Below, piece by piece: positions 34,438 to 42,070 of a stretch of DNA of 64,000 nt. The stretch lies in contig NZ_JAHBGC010000049.1 of NCBI RefSeq assembly GCF_018390645.1, forward strand, positions 62,001 to 126,000, in the 5' to 3' direction. The notes under the pieces are model-generated. The model searched no databases and had not been told where the DNA came from. It saw only the letters and a list, made by a program, of their open reading frames with translations. The position numbers and the translations under genes were made by a program. This DNA is from Ancylobacter dichloromethanicus (GTDB lineage: Bacteria > Pseudomonadota > Alphaproteobacteria > Rhizobiales > Xanthobacteraceae). Each line of letters starts with the position of its first letter. Positions within the stretch are counted from its first letter, which is position 1.

Positions 34438-34812
34438 TCAGGCGGCGCGCGATGCGCCCGGTCTGGTCGCCATCACGGCGCGAACCTGCGCGGCGAGGGC
34501 GGGTATGTCGTCGAGCAGGGACAGCGGCGCGAAGTGATTGGCGCCGCCGGTATAGTCACGGCGATCGCGACAGGTTCGAATGAGGATGCCGGTGTCGGCG
34601 CGGGTCGCCGGCTGGCAGACCTGCACATAGATCTGCTCGCCATGGAGAGTGATTTCGCCCGAGACGGCGATGCCGCCCTGGTTCGAGCGGAGATCGAAGC
34701 GGCCGGCAGGAAGCCGCAATTCAGCGACGAGCTGGCGCAGGCGCGCTCGGGCCGTCGCGTGGAACCGGCGCTTACGTTCAGCGTGATAGGAGCAGTCGGC
34801 GTACCAGTCCAT
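34438..34812 (-). CDS. Uncharacterised plasmid protein (124 aa)
   Basis: From ATG 34812 (GGGAGG 9-10 nt upstream). MDWYADCSYHAERKRRFHATARARLRQLVAELRLPAG, then beta-rich IAVSGEITLHGEQIYVQVCQP and GILIRTCRDRRDYTGGANHFAPLSLL. No family recognised. The start overlaps the upstream stop (TGATG), so it is co-translated with the 163-aa gene. Confidence 0.7.
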   Translation of the reverse strand: MDWYADCSYHAERKRRFHATARARLRQLVAELRLPAGRFDLRSNQGGIAVSGEITLHGEQIYVQVCQPATRADTGILIRTCRDRRDYTGGANHFAPLSLLDDIPALAAQVRAVMATRPGASRAA

Positions 34813-35303
34813 CACACGGCCTCCCGCGCCGGAGACCCCGATGCGTCGGCGTCGGCGGATGCATCGCCGAGGTCGTCGACCCGCTCGATGCGGGCCTCGG
34901 GGTGGCGGTTCTGCCTGAGCCAGGCGTCGGCCGCGGCGCGGTCATTGGCGAGATGGAGAAGCTCGACGGCTTCGCCATAGGGCCGCACGATGCGCCAGCT
35001 ATCGGGCTTGGGAACGTCGATCACCTCGAACTGCAAGGCGCTGTCGACACCATAGGTACGGTGGACGATGACGAGCACGACATTGGCGCTGCTGATGTCG
35101 CCCTCATGCAAGGTAATGGTGGCGGGACTGGCAAGCCGGCCGGTGACGAAGGGCGGCGATTTGCGGATGAGCCGGCCGATGCCGTTTGACCGCTCCCACG
35201 CTGCGAGCTTCCTGGTGAAACGCGCGGGTGGCCGCGGGCGGCCGTCGGAGAACCGGATGATGGCGCCAAGCGGGGCGGTGTCGTAGATCGCTTTCGCGGA
35301 CAT
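34812..35303 (-). CDS. Uncharacterised plasmid protein (163 aa)
   Basis: MSAKAIYDTAPLGAIIRFSDGRPRPPARFTRKLAAWERSNGIGRLI, then a beta-rich middle (PATITLHEGDISSANVVLVIVHRTYGVDSALQFEVIDVP) and an acidic C-terminus. Conserved-looking but no family recognised. It is first of a two-gene unit with overlapping stop/start and is preceded by a leader hairpin. Confidence 0.7.
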   Translation of the reverse strand: MSAKAIYDTAPLGAIIRFSDGRPRPPARFTRKLAAWERSNGIGRLIRKSPPFVTGRLASPATITLHEGDISSANVVLVIVHRTYGVDSALQFEVIDVPKPDSWRIVRPYGEAVELLHLANDRAAADAWLRQNRHPEARIERVDDLGDASADADASGSPAREAV

Positions 35304-35325
35304 GCTGAGGCTCCAGAAACGACGA

Positions 35326-35346
35326 AGCCCGGCGCGGGGCCGGGCT
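35326..35346 (-). promoter_or_regulatory. Leader hairpin, 23 nt before the 163-aa gene
   Basis: AGCCCGGC-gcggg-GCCGGGCT with flanking CGA/TCG that can extend the stem, followed on the minus strand by CGTCGTTTC. Same position relative to the start codon as the other copies. Confidence 0.55.
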
Positions 35347-35410
35347 CGTCTGCGGGATGATGGGTGAGAAAGTGCCGGGGCGACCGATGCCGCCCCGGCG
35401 TGTCAGCGGA

Positions 35411-37537
35411 TCACTCGGCCGCGTCGAGGTGTTCGAGCTCGCCGTCGGGATCGCCATCCGCGCCTTCGTCGGCATCGATGTCGCCGGCGAGGAATTCAGG
35501 CAGGTCCTCGTCGCCCGCGTCGCCGGCCGATGCGTCGAGTTCCTCGTCGGACATCTCGCGCGTGCGCAGCGGCTCGGGAAGCCAGCTGGAATCGGCGAGC
35601 AGGCGCTGGGCTTCCGCCGCCATGTCGGCCTTCTTCAGGTGGTCGATGAGCTGGGCGGACTGCTCGCCCTTCGCCTCGCGAACCGCCTCGAGGATCCGGA
35701 CCTTGGGCACGCGGCCGAGATAGTTCTCGACGGTGGGAACCCAGCCGACTGCCGCCATGTCCAGCGTCACGGCGCGCGCCAAATGATCGGCGTGAGCCTG
35801 CCGGTCCTTGTTGCGGTTCCAGGGCTCATGCACGGCGTTCACCGAGAGCGACGCGCAGTACGCGAAGAGCGCCTGGCGGCTGTCGCCGTCGAAAGCGACC
35901 AGGGCATTCCACAGGTCTGCCGACTTCTCCGGCAGGTGCTTCTGCCATTCTTCGTGCCGCTCGCCGATCGCCTTGGCGGACGGCGTGTCCTTCAGGCCCG
36001 GTGCCTGAGCCGTGAAGCCGGTGCTCTTGGCGGTGATCTCGACGCAGGTGTCCGACGCATAGCGGTAGTAGGCGTTCAGCACGAGCACGTGCAGCACCGC
36101 GAGGAAGGCCGTGTCGAAATTCGCCCCGACCGCCGCGCGCAGGGCCAGCGTGCGATGCGCCGTCAGCTCAATGATCAGACGCTCGGAAAGCGGACGGAGG
36201 GCATCCTCCTCTTCCGGTTCCACCTCCACGCCGTCGCTGTCGCCCGTGGGTGCTCCGCCGACGGTGATCGCCGCCTGCGGGACAGGTGCGCGAGCGCCCG
36301 CACCCGGGTCGTCGCCCCCGGTCGCGGTGCCGGCGTCTGCATCAGGGGCGGCCTCGTCTTCCGGCCTGACGAAGCCACGCTCGATCTCGAGCGCACCATC
36401 CTCATCGATGCTGACGAACACGCCGGCGCGCGCGATCTCGGCCGTATCGTAGCGAAGCGGGCGAAGCTCAAAGGCGGCGATCGCCGTCTCCAACTCGCCG
36501 AAGCGCTCGTCGACCTCGTCGGGAAGCTCGTCGGCGCTGTCATACTGCTCGTTCAGCGCATCGAACTCGGCCTTGAGCGCCTCGTAGCCCGCAAGCTCCT
36601 CCGTCGACATGTCGATCGGTTCGCCAACCAGACGGCGCAGGCCGTTTGCGTAGCCGTACTTGAAGTCGAGTGCCGCCGAGATCCATTTCCAACCCTCGCT
36701 CGCGATGGCCTGCGCCTCCACCTTGAGCTTGTCGTCGACCAGCCGGTCGAGAAGCGCCGGATCCTGCAGCCAGCCGCCATGATCGTCGGTGAAGAGGTCA
36801 CGCATCACCACGCCGCCGGCGGCTTCATATGCGTCGACGCCGACGAACTGGGCGCGACGATCGCTGACGCGCACCGCGCTCTCGGTGAGAAGCCTGCGGA
36901 TGTAATAGGCCTCCTTGTTGTAGGAACGGGACAGGCTGTCCCAGACCTGCTCCTGGCGGGCATGGTCCGAGGAGACGCTGAACGCGGTGAGCTGCTCCAG
37001 CGTCATATCCTCGGCCGCATAGACCTCGAGCAGCTTTTCCGAGACGGTGGTGAGCCGCAGCCGCTGCTTGACGACATTGACCGGCACGAAGAAGCGTGCG
37101 GCGATCTCCTCCTCGCTAAGGCCCTTGTCGATCAGGGCCTTGAAGCTGCGGAACTGGTCGAGCGGGTGGAGCGCCTGGCGCTGGACGTTCTCGGCAAGCG
37201 AATCCTCCTCCGCCGAGGTGCCGGACGAGGCGTCCCCGACGACGCAGGGCACCAACGCAGTCTTGGCGAGGCGCTTCTGCTTCACGAGGAGTTCGAGGGC
37301 ACGATAGCGGCGGCCGCCGGCGGGAACCTCGTACATGCCGGTCTCGGTTCCCTCCTCGTCGAGCACGGGGCGGACATTCAGGCTCTGCAACAGCTTGCGG
37401 CGGGCGATATCCTCCGCCAGTTCCTCGACGCTCACGCCGGCCTTGATCCGGCGAACATTCGCCTGGGACAGGATCAGCTTGTTGAAGGCGATGTCCCGGG
37501 CGCCGTTCAGGACGATCTTCTGGATGGCAGGTGCCAT
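35411..37537 (-). CDS. Large ParB/Spo0J-type DNA-binding protein
   Basis: 708 aa. The ParB N-terminal domain is clear: VPAGGRRYRALELL near 70-83, AENVQRQALHPLDQFRSFKAL near 114-134, and a helix-turn-helix at about 138-160 (LSEEEIAARFFVPVNVVKQRLRL). The C-terminal ~500 residues are acidic, with Pro/Ala-rich linker, and far longer than chromosomal ParB. Such long ParB-like proteins are common in leading regions of conjugative plasmids, separate from the partition system. Here repABC already supplies RepB, so a role on entering DNA is more likely than segregation. The leader 37538-37640 resembles those of ardC and the methyltransferase-helicase gene. Confidence 0.85.
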   Translation of the reverse strand: MAPAIQKIVLNGARDIAFNKLILSQANVRRIKAGVSVEELAEDIARRKLLQSLNVRPVLDEEGTETGMYEVPAGGRRYRALELLVKQKRLAKTALVPCVVGDASSGTSAEEDSLAENVQRQALHPLDQFRSFKALIDKGLSEEEIAARFFVPVNVVKQRLRLTTVSEKLLEVYAAEDMTLEQLTAFSVSSDHARQEQVWDSLSRSYNKEAYYIRRLLTESAVRVSDRRAQFVGVDAYEAAGGVVMRDLFTDDHGGWLQDPALLDRLVDDKLKVEAQAIASEGWKWISAALDFKYGYANGLRRLVGEPIDMSTEELAGYEALKAEFDALNEQYDSADELPDEVDERFGELETAIAAFELRPLRYDTAEIARAGVFVSIDEDGALEIERGFVRPEDEAAPDADAGTATGGDDPGAGARAPVPQAAITVGGAPTGDSDGVEVEPEEEDALRPLSERLIIELTAHRTLALRAAVGANFDTAFLAVLHVLVLNAYYRYASDTCVEITAKSTGFTAQAPGLKDTPSAKAIGERHEEWQKHLPEKSADLWNALVAFDGDSRQALFAYCASLSVNAVHEPWNRNKDRQAHADHLARAVTLDMAAVGWVPTVENYLGRVPKVRILEAVREAKGEQSAQLIDHLKKADMAAEAQRLLADSSWLPEPLRTREMSDEELDASAGDAGDEDLPEFLAGDIDADEGADGDPDGELEHLDAAE

Positions 37538-37728
37538 GTTCGTTCTCCGTGGCGGACCGGCCGGGAGCCTCTCTCCCCGCCTCCTGATCCGTCACGAAGT
37601 GACCCGGCCCCTCTCTCGCTCTCGGCTCGGGCACGAACGGCCGCAGCCCGGCCGGCGCCCGCGACGGAAATGTTGACGGCCGAACAACGATCTGGAACCG
37701 AGCGCCCCGACTCGGTATGAAGACTGCG

Positions 37729-37953
37729 GGGCGGTACGCGCCGCCCTGGGGCGTGGAAACCCCAAGAGTACCGGTTTGGCGCCGGCCGTTACGGCGCCGG
37801 ATTCCTTGACCATGCGGTCGGGGAGCCTGCGACGTATGTCCAGGCGCCCCCGGGTGCTAAAGGTCGTAGGGACCGGGTACTCTCGGTTTTCCAACTCCCC
37901 GATCATGGGTGGTCGAGGGCATGTTTGCGGGGGCGGACCGCAGACACATGCCC
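37729..37953 (+). ncRNA. Candidate structured RNA with pseudoknot
   Basis: Six helices can be drawn: GGGCGG/CCGCCC (37729-34/37741-46), GGGG/CCCC (37748-51/37760-63), GGCGCCG/CGGCGCC (37778-84/37792-98), GGTCGGGGAG/CTCCCCGATC (37816-25/37895-904), CCTGCGAC/GTCGTAGG (37826-33/37863-70), and GGGCATGT..TGCGG/CCGCA..ACATGCCC (37917-30/37938-53). In addition AGAGTACCGG (37765-74) pairs with CCGGGTACTCT (37873-83) with one bulge, crossing the fourth helix to form a pseudoknot. G-U pairs in the fourth and fifth helices are valid only on the plus strand. It ends 20 bp before a plus-strand gene. It matches no RNA family I know. Confidence 0.5.
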
Positions 37954-37973
37954 TGGGAGTGGGAGACCGAGGC

Positions 37974-38285
37974 GTGGCAAAAGCCGTCGCACCCGAGCCG
38001 GGTTCCCTGGAGGAGCGCGCCGTCGCCGCGCACCGCGCCTATCTTGATGCACTGGTCGCCTGGGAGCGCACGCTCCACAGGATGAACTGCGCACTCTGCG
38101 GCCCTTCAGACCTTTCCGAAAACGAGCGCGCGGAAGCCTGTGACGCCGCCGAGGCCGAGAAGGAAGCACATCGGATTGCCTTCCGCGATCTTTGCGACAA
38201 GCTTGGATTCGTTCCTACCGGCCACGACGTTGCGTTGCCGGCCGAGGATCCGTCGTGTTGCAAGAGCTCCGCTTCACCGCGCTGA
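37974..38285 (+). CDS. Hypothetical 103-aa protein downstream of the structured RNA
   Basis: GTG 37974 is preceded by GGGAG 8 nt upstream. The product (VAKAVAPEPGSLEERAVAAHRAYLDALVAWERTL..., SENERAEACDAAEAEKEAHRIAFRDLCDKLGF) is charged and helical with a central CALCG. The family was not recognised. The long frame extending further upstream runs through the structured RNA region and is rejected. It is the only plus-strand gene in the 23-40 kb block and is a plausible target of control by the RNA upstream. Confidence 0.55.
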   Translation: MAKAVAPEPGSLEERAVAAHRAYLDALVAWERTLHRMNCALCGPSDLSENERAEACDAAEAEKEAHRIAFRDLCDKLGFVPTGHDVALPAEDPSCCKSSASPR

Positions 38286-38306
38286 CCTGGCGCCGATAGC
38301 ACCGGA

Positions 38307-39233
38307 TCAGACGCCACACAGGCCCTCGCATTCATTGCCGAAGAGATCACGCTGGCCGCGATCGGCGTCGTTCGACAGGTCCGCCTGCTCGAGCGGAACG
38401 GCCGAGCGATGGAGGTAGAGCTCGGCGCGCATGCCCCGCATGCCGGTGCGGATCGCACGGTCGACGGCAACCGCGTCGCGCCAGCCCTCCCTGTCGTGAT
38501 CGCGAAGTGCGCGCCACATCGCATTGCTGTGGAACGGACATCCGATGCAGCTGCTTTTCGGCGGCGTCGGATATCCGTGCCGATCGAGCCAGCGCAGGCA
38601 GTCCCAGCGAGTCATCCGCCGCTCGATGAGGGGCCAGCGGTTGACCTGCCACGCTTCCCGGCTTGGCTTCATCCGGATCACTTCGTCCAGCGAGATGCCG
38701 ATCCATTGTTCGACGACGGGATGGTCCGGCGAGGGCCGGCCGGCGAGACCGGCGAGCTCGCGCACCTTCCTGCGGATGGGCGCGATCTTGTACTCTGAGG
38801 TGCATTGGCGGCGGATCATGCCGATGTCGACGAGATCGGTCGCAAGGACCCGCTCGCCGATCTGGACGTCTTCACCATCCTCATCCTCGCCATAGACGGC
38901 GATCGGAGTGCCGGCGGGCGTCACGGTGCGGGTGAAAGCGGGGATCGAGGCCCATCGCAGGCCGCGGGCGCCGTCCAGGAGATCCTCGCGGAGATTGCCG
39001 GCCGTCACCACATGGACCGGAAACGGCAAGGCAGTCCCGGACATGAGCCAGGCGAGGTGATCGTAAACCGCCCGTGGCTCCCAGGCGGTGTCGGCAAAGA
39101 TCGCGCAGTGGGGGAGGGGGCCTATTTCGCCATGCGCCGCCATCAGCGCGAGAGTGGTCGACTGGACGCCGGCGCCGAGGCTGAGGACACGGAGCGGCTC
39201 GGTCGAGTCGTTCTTGGGAAGAAGGCAGGGCAT
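38307..39233 (-). CDS. PAPS-reductase-like ATP-pyrophosphatase family protein
   Basis: 308 aa from ATG 39233, overlapping the ArdC stop (TGATG). The N-terminal RVLSLGAGVQSTTLALMAAHG is a PP-loop variant (S18-LGAGVQS-T26), followed by CAIFADTAWEP. QCTSEYKIAPIRRKVREL and SSCIGCPFHSNAMWRALRD carry the conserved cysteines. The fold activates a substrate with ATP or reduces sulfonucleotides. The related DndC/Dpt enzymes modify DNA, but no dnd partners are present. Phage and plasmid members have no proven substrate. Co-translation with ArdC hints at an antirestriction or DNA/RNA modification role. Confidence 0.8.
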   Translation of the reverse strand: MPCLLPKNDSTEPLRVLSLGAGVQSTTLALMAAHGEIGPLPHCAIFADTAWEPRAVYDHLAWLMSGTALPFPVHVVTAGNLREDLLDGARGLRWASIPAFTRTVTPAGTPIAVYGEDEDGEDVQIGERVLATDLVDIGMIRRQCTSEYKIAPIRRKVRELAGLAGRPSPDHPVVEQWIGISLDEVIRMKPSREAWQVNRWPLIERRMTRWDCLRWLDRHGYPTPPKSSCIGCPFHSNAMWRALRDHDREGWRDAVAVDRAIRTGMRGMRAELYLHRSAVPLEQADLSNDADRGQRDLFGNECEGLCGV

Positions 39234-40189
39234 CACGCCGCCTCCTGCTCGTCGCCGACCATTTCCCGGTCGGTGGGTTCGGCGGCCTCGGGAAGGAAGG
39301 CCAGCAGATAATCCGCCGCTTTCGAGGCGGCGCTGGCGGCGCGGACGATGGCGCGGTTGTCCTCGCGAACGATGTCTAGCCACGCGCCGAGATAATCTGC
39401 ATGCCGAACGGTCGGGACGATGCCGAGCGACGCACAGACGAAGGCGGCCGAGAGCTCGGCCACGCATTCCTCGATGAAGTAGGGCTTGGAGCCGAACGCT
39501 CCGCTCTGGTCGCGCCCGAGACGTTTCCTGGCTCCCGTCCAATGCGACAGCTCATGGGCGGCGGTGCGGGCGAAATTGATCGGGACGTGGAAGGCGCCGG
39601 GCCGCGGCACTTGCACATAGTCGTGCCGGATGTCGTAGAAGGCCCGGTCGCCGCCGAGACGAAAATCGGCGGCGCTGGCCTTGATGAGGGCGTCGATCGC
39701 CGGCGGCACCACGGCGTCGGAAACAGCCGGCACCGGCGCCGTCAGCGTGTCCGGGAGACCGTCGCACTGGTCGGCGTTGAAGACGGTGAAGCGCTTCAGG
39801 AAGGGGATGCCGCCGCGCCCGTCACGGTCCCGGCTGTCGCGCGCATTGTCCTCGCCCGGCGTGAAGCGGCTGGCATAGACGACAGTGGTGCCATGCTCGC
39901 CCTTGCGCACGCTGCCGCCGAGCCCGAGCGCCTGGCGGAAGGTGAGCCAGTTCTGGGTGCTGAAGCCGTGCTCGATGACGGCGTCCCAGAGAATGAGGAT
40001 GTTGATGCCGGAGTATTTTCGCCCCGTGGTGGCGTTTCGCGGCATCGCCAGCGGAGCGGCAGCGGCCGACCAGGGCTGGACCCAGGGCACGCGGCCGGCC
40101 TCCAATTCGGCGATGATCCGATCGGTGATGTCCTGATAGAGTGACGCCCGGTTCGGGGCAGGGCGCCGGCGGGTGGCTGCATGGTCCAT
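39233..40189 (-). CDS. ardC: ArdC-like antirestriction protein
   Basis: 318 aa. The N-terminal ssDNA-binding domain (SLYQDITDRIIAELEAGRVPWVQPW, TGRKYSGINILILW, GSVRKGEHGTTVVYASRF) is followed by a zincin-like metallopeptidase domain with HELSH at 212-216 and a third ligand around E241-E245 (FIEECVAELSA). ArdC of IncW plasmids protects incoming DNA from restriction in certain recipients. The leader 40190-40285 shares sequence blocks with those of the ParB-like and methyltransferase-helicase genes. Confidence 0.92.
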   Translation of the reverse strand: MDHAATRRRPAPNRASLYQDITDRIIAELEAGRVPWVQPWSAAAAPLAMPRNATTGRKYSGINILILWDAVIEHGFSTQNWLTFRQALGLGGSVRKGEHGTTVVYASRFTPGEDNARDSRDRDGRGGIPFLKRFTVFNADQCDGLPDTLTAPVPAVSDAVVPPAIDALIKASAADFRLGGDRAFYDIRHDYVQVPRPGAFHVPINFARTAAHELSHWTGARKRLGRDQSGAFGSKPYFIEECVAELSAAFVCASLGIVPTVRHADYLGAWLDIVREDNRAIVRAASAASKAADYLLAFLPEAAEPTDREMVGDEQEAA

Positions 40190-40443
40190 GGCGGGTCTCC
40201 GCGACGGGCCGGCCGCGAGCCACTCTCGCTGGTCCCTCGACCCGTCACGGCCGGACCGGCCACCCTCTCGCTCTCCTGGAGGGCCTGCCTCCCGCGCCCA
40301 TCCTTTCCCGGCGATCCGCGGCTTGGCCTCTGCCGCGCGACCGATCGTTACCGCAGGCGCAGACCCGGGACGGGGCTGCGTGGAGACGGTGCAGCCGGCG
40401 GCATGGAGCGGGGTCCGACCCTCATCGGACGCGCCCTTGAACT

Positions 40444-40460
40444 GCCACCTTTATGGTGGC
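40444..40460 (+). promoter_or_regulatory. Palindromic operator before mqsRA
   Basis: GCCACC-tttat-GGTGGC, centred 20 bp before the MqsR start. It resembles the ACCT/AGGT palindromes bound by MqsA and probably mediates autorepression. The 250 bp further upstream belongs to the ardC leader and shows no gene. Confidence 0.6.
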
Positions 40461-40471
40461 ATATTTCGACC

Positions 40472-40777
40472 ATGGAGAAGCGGCGGCCGACCTATGATCT
40501 CGAGGCCATCAAACTGGCACTGGGGTCGGTCGACCGCTTGGCGATGACGACATCGGCGCTGCGGGATGCGACGGCGCTCGGATTCGATCGTGGTGGCATC
40601 GTCGAGACGATTATCGGCATCGAGCGGCGCATGTTCTTCAAGTCGATGACAACGTTCGCCGATCATCGCGTCTGGCAGGACGTCTATCATGTGCCGGCGC
40701 GGGGATTGACGCTCTATGTGAAGTTCCAGGCGGACGTCATCACCGAGTTCACGGTCATGTCGTTCAAGGAGAAATGA
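40472..40777 (+). CDS. mqsR: MqsR-like toxin (RNA interferase)
   Basis: 101 aa: MEKRRPTYDLEAIKLALGS, TTSALRDATALGFDRGGIVETIIGI and FFKSMTTFADHRVWQDVYHVPARGLTLYVKFQADVITEFTVMSFKEK, the usual MqsR size and pattern. MqsR cleaves mRNA, in E. coli mainly at GCU/GCA. The longer frame upstream is not used. It overlaps mqsA by 4 bp (ATGA), toxin first, as is typical for this family. Confidence 0.9.
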   Translation: MEKRRPTYDLEAIKLALGSVDRLAMTTSALRDATALGFDRGGIVETIIGIERRMFFKSMTTFADHRVWQDVYHVPARGLTLYVKFQADVITEFTVMSFKEK

Positions 40778-41199
40778 CCATGGCGATGAAAGAGACGGTG
40801 CTTCCCGACACCATGACGGCGCCGGAAACCGGCGAGATCCTGACGCGCAGCGTGCGGCCGTTCGTGGTGGCCTATAAGGGCGTGAGCCTCATGGTCGAGC
40901 TGCCCGGCTATTATCCGGCCGGCGAGGGCGACGGCATCCATGTCGGCAAGGACATGGCGGTGGTTGACGTGGCGCTGCGGACGCTGAAGGAACAGGTCGA
41001 CGGCACGCCGTCGCCGGCGACGATCCGGCGTGTGCGCACCAAGCTGAACCTCTCCCAGCGTGACGCTGGCGCGTTGCTCAAAGTCGGCGAGAACGCCTTC
41101 GACAAATACGAGCGCGGGCTGGTCGAGCCGAGCGGCCCGACCAGCCAGCTGATCAAGCTGCTCGATCGCCATCCGGAGATGGCCGACGAGTTGCGCTGA
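40774..41199 (+). CDS. mqsA: MqsA-family antitoxin without N-terminal zinc cysteines
   Basis: 141 aa. The C-terminal half is the MqsA helix-turn-helix: TIRRVRTKLNLSQRDAGALLKVGENAFDKYERGLVEPSGPTSQLIKLLDRH. The N-terminal part (APETGEILTRSVRPFVVAYKGVSLMVELPGYYP) follows the MqsA pattern, but the CxxC zinc ligands of E. coli MqsA are absent, so toxin binding may not need zinc here. It probably binds the palindrome upstream of mqsR. Confidence 0.9.
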   Translation: MTMAMKETVLPDTMTAPETGEILTRSVRPFVVAYKGVSLMVELPGYYPAGEGDGIHVGKDMAVVDVALRTLKEQVDGTPSPATIRRVRTKLNLSQRDAGALLKVGENAFDKYERGLVEPSGPTSQLIKLLDRHPEMADELR

Positions 41200-41225
41200 C
41201 TGGAGTGGATGTTTGGAGCTCTGCC

Positions 41226-41480
41226 ATGCCGACTTGGCCGAAGGACAAATTGCTGAAGCATGGACCCGAGCTGCCGATGGAGGAGCGGATCCGGCGCTAC
41301 CAGCACAACATACGCGCCATCCGGGAGTCCGGATGTCCAGTGCCGACATCGGCTTATGCCGATACGCTCGACCCTGCCGAGATCGAGCTCTGGTTTGCCG
41401 ACAGCGCGTATCGTAGCCATCGCCTGAAAGAGGCGATCAAGGGATTGGCGGAGCTGCCACCGGATAGCGAGATTCCCTGA
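41226..41480 (+). CDS. Hypothetical protein downstream of mqsRA (84 aa)
   Basis: MPTWPKDKLLKHGPELPMEERIRRYQHNIRAIRESGCPVPTSAYADTLDPAEIELWFADSAYRSHRLKEAIKGLAEL: helical and charged, no recognised domain. It begins 26 bp after mqsA and is probably co-transcribed. It converges with the 56-aa gene on the other strand. Confidence 0.6.
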   Translation: MPTWPKDKLLKHGPELPMEERIRRYQHNIRAIRESGCPVPTSAYADTLDPAEIELWFADSAYRSHRLKEAIKGLAELPPDSEIP

Positions 41481-41518
41481 CCGCGGGGACCCCGCTGGGG
41501 CCCCGCGTCGAGAGCGCC

Positions 41519-41689
41519 TCATCGCGCATAGGGATCATATTCGTGAATGACCGAGGCAGGGTCGCCGTCGAATTCGTCCGAGGGGAGAACGCCATAGCCG
41601 CCGTCGGACTCGAAGAGCGTGATGCAGACCATCAGGGTCTTGGCGAGGTTCCAGGCGTGGTCTTGAGCAAGGGTGAGGTTCTGCGACAT
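41519..41689 (-). CDS. Small conserved-looking protein (56 aa)
   Basis: A microgene: MSQNLTLAQDHAWNLAKTLM, then VCITLFESDGGYGVLPSDEF and DGDPASVIHEYDPYAR. Supported by protein-like composition, a clean stop, and the GGGGACCATCCCC leader box 24 nt before its ATG, shared with the DUF736 genes. Its ending, with DEFDGDP and an EYDPYA tail, recalls the DPYDAY ending of the DUF6117-like protein. Function unknown. Confidence 0.65.
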   Translation of the reverse strand: MSQNLTLAQDHAWNLAKTLMVCITLFESDGGYGVLPSDEFDGDPASVIHEYDPYAR

Positions 41690-42070
41690 CGTATCAGCTC
41701 CCGTCTTGCGGCGGGGACCATCCCCGCTCGACAGGCGCCCGAAGCGTCCGGATCACGGCCGCGATCACCTCGCAGGCGAAGCCGCAGAGGCCGCATGCGC
41801 GCATAGCGGACCCCTGGCGGGTTGATCGCAGAAGGCCATGGCCGAGACCAAGGAATTGCGCTGATTGAGAGCGGGGTGGCTCACCGTGGAAGCCCCGGGT
41901 GCCGGGGTCGCAGAACTCTGTCAGAAGCGGGCCGTACCCTGCCTCCGCAGCCTGCTGGCCGTCACGTCGGCTGATCCGAGCCGACCGTCATCACCAAAAC
42001 GAATCGATCACGGGCAACTGATTCAATCATTGCGTTGGACCATGCGCGCACGCGCGTGGGACTGTGCATC
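41690..42070. other. Leader of the 56-aa gene and upstream of the WGR gene
   Basis: No gene supported. Positions 41690-41860 align in order with the DUF736 leader (hairpin box, then short shared blocks such as GGCGGGTTGA and GGCCGAGACC). The rest should hold the WGR promoter. Confidence 0.5.
41713..41725 (-). promoter_or_regulatory. Leader hairpin box GGGGACCATCCCC before the 56-aa gene
   Basis: Identical to the boxes before both DUF736 genes and at nearly the same distance (24 nt) from the start codon, although the genes behind them are unrelated. Confidence 0.6.

Noticed and set aside
33203-34438. Single 411-codon frame read as one protein
   Set aside because: It joins the N-terminal part of a frameshifted gene, an out-of-frame Arg/Ser/Pro-rich stretch and the DUF6915 protein. 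Start signals and composition show separate genes.
37672-37688. GTTGACGGCCGAACAAC as a fourth parS
   Set aside because: The AAC half-site is one base out of register with GTTNNNNGCNNNNAAC, so it does not fit the consensus that the other three match exactly.
37729-37953. Identification of the structured RNA as a cobalamin riboswitch or HDV-like ribozyme
   Set aside because: No B12 box or conserved cobalamin core is seen. The crossing-helix topology is HDV-like only in outline: there is an extra hairpin between the first strands and only about 11 nt where P4 should be.
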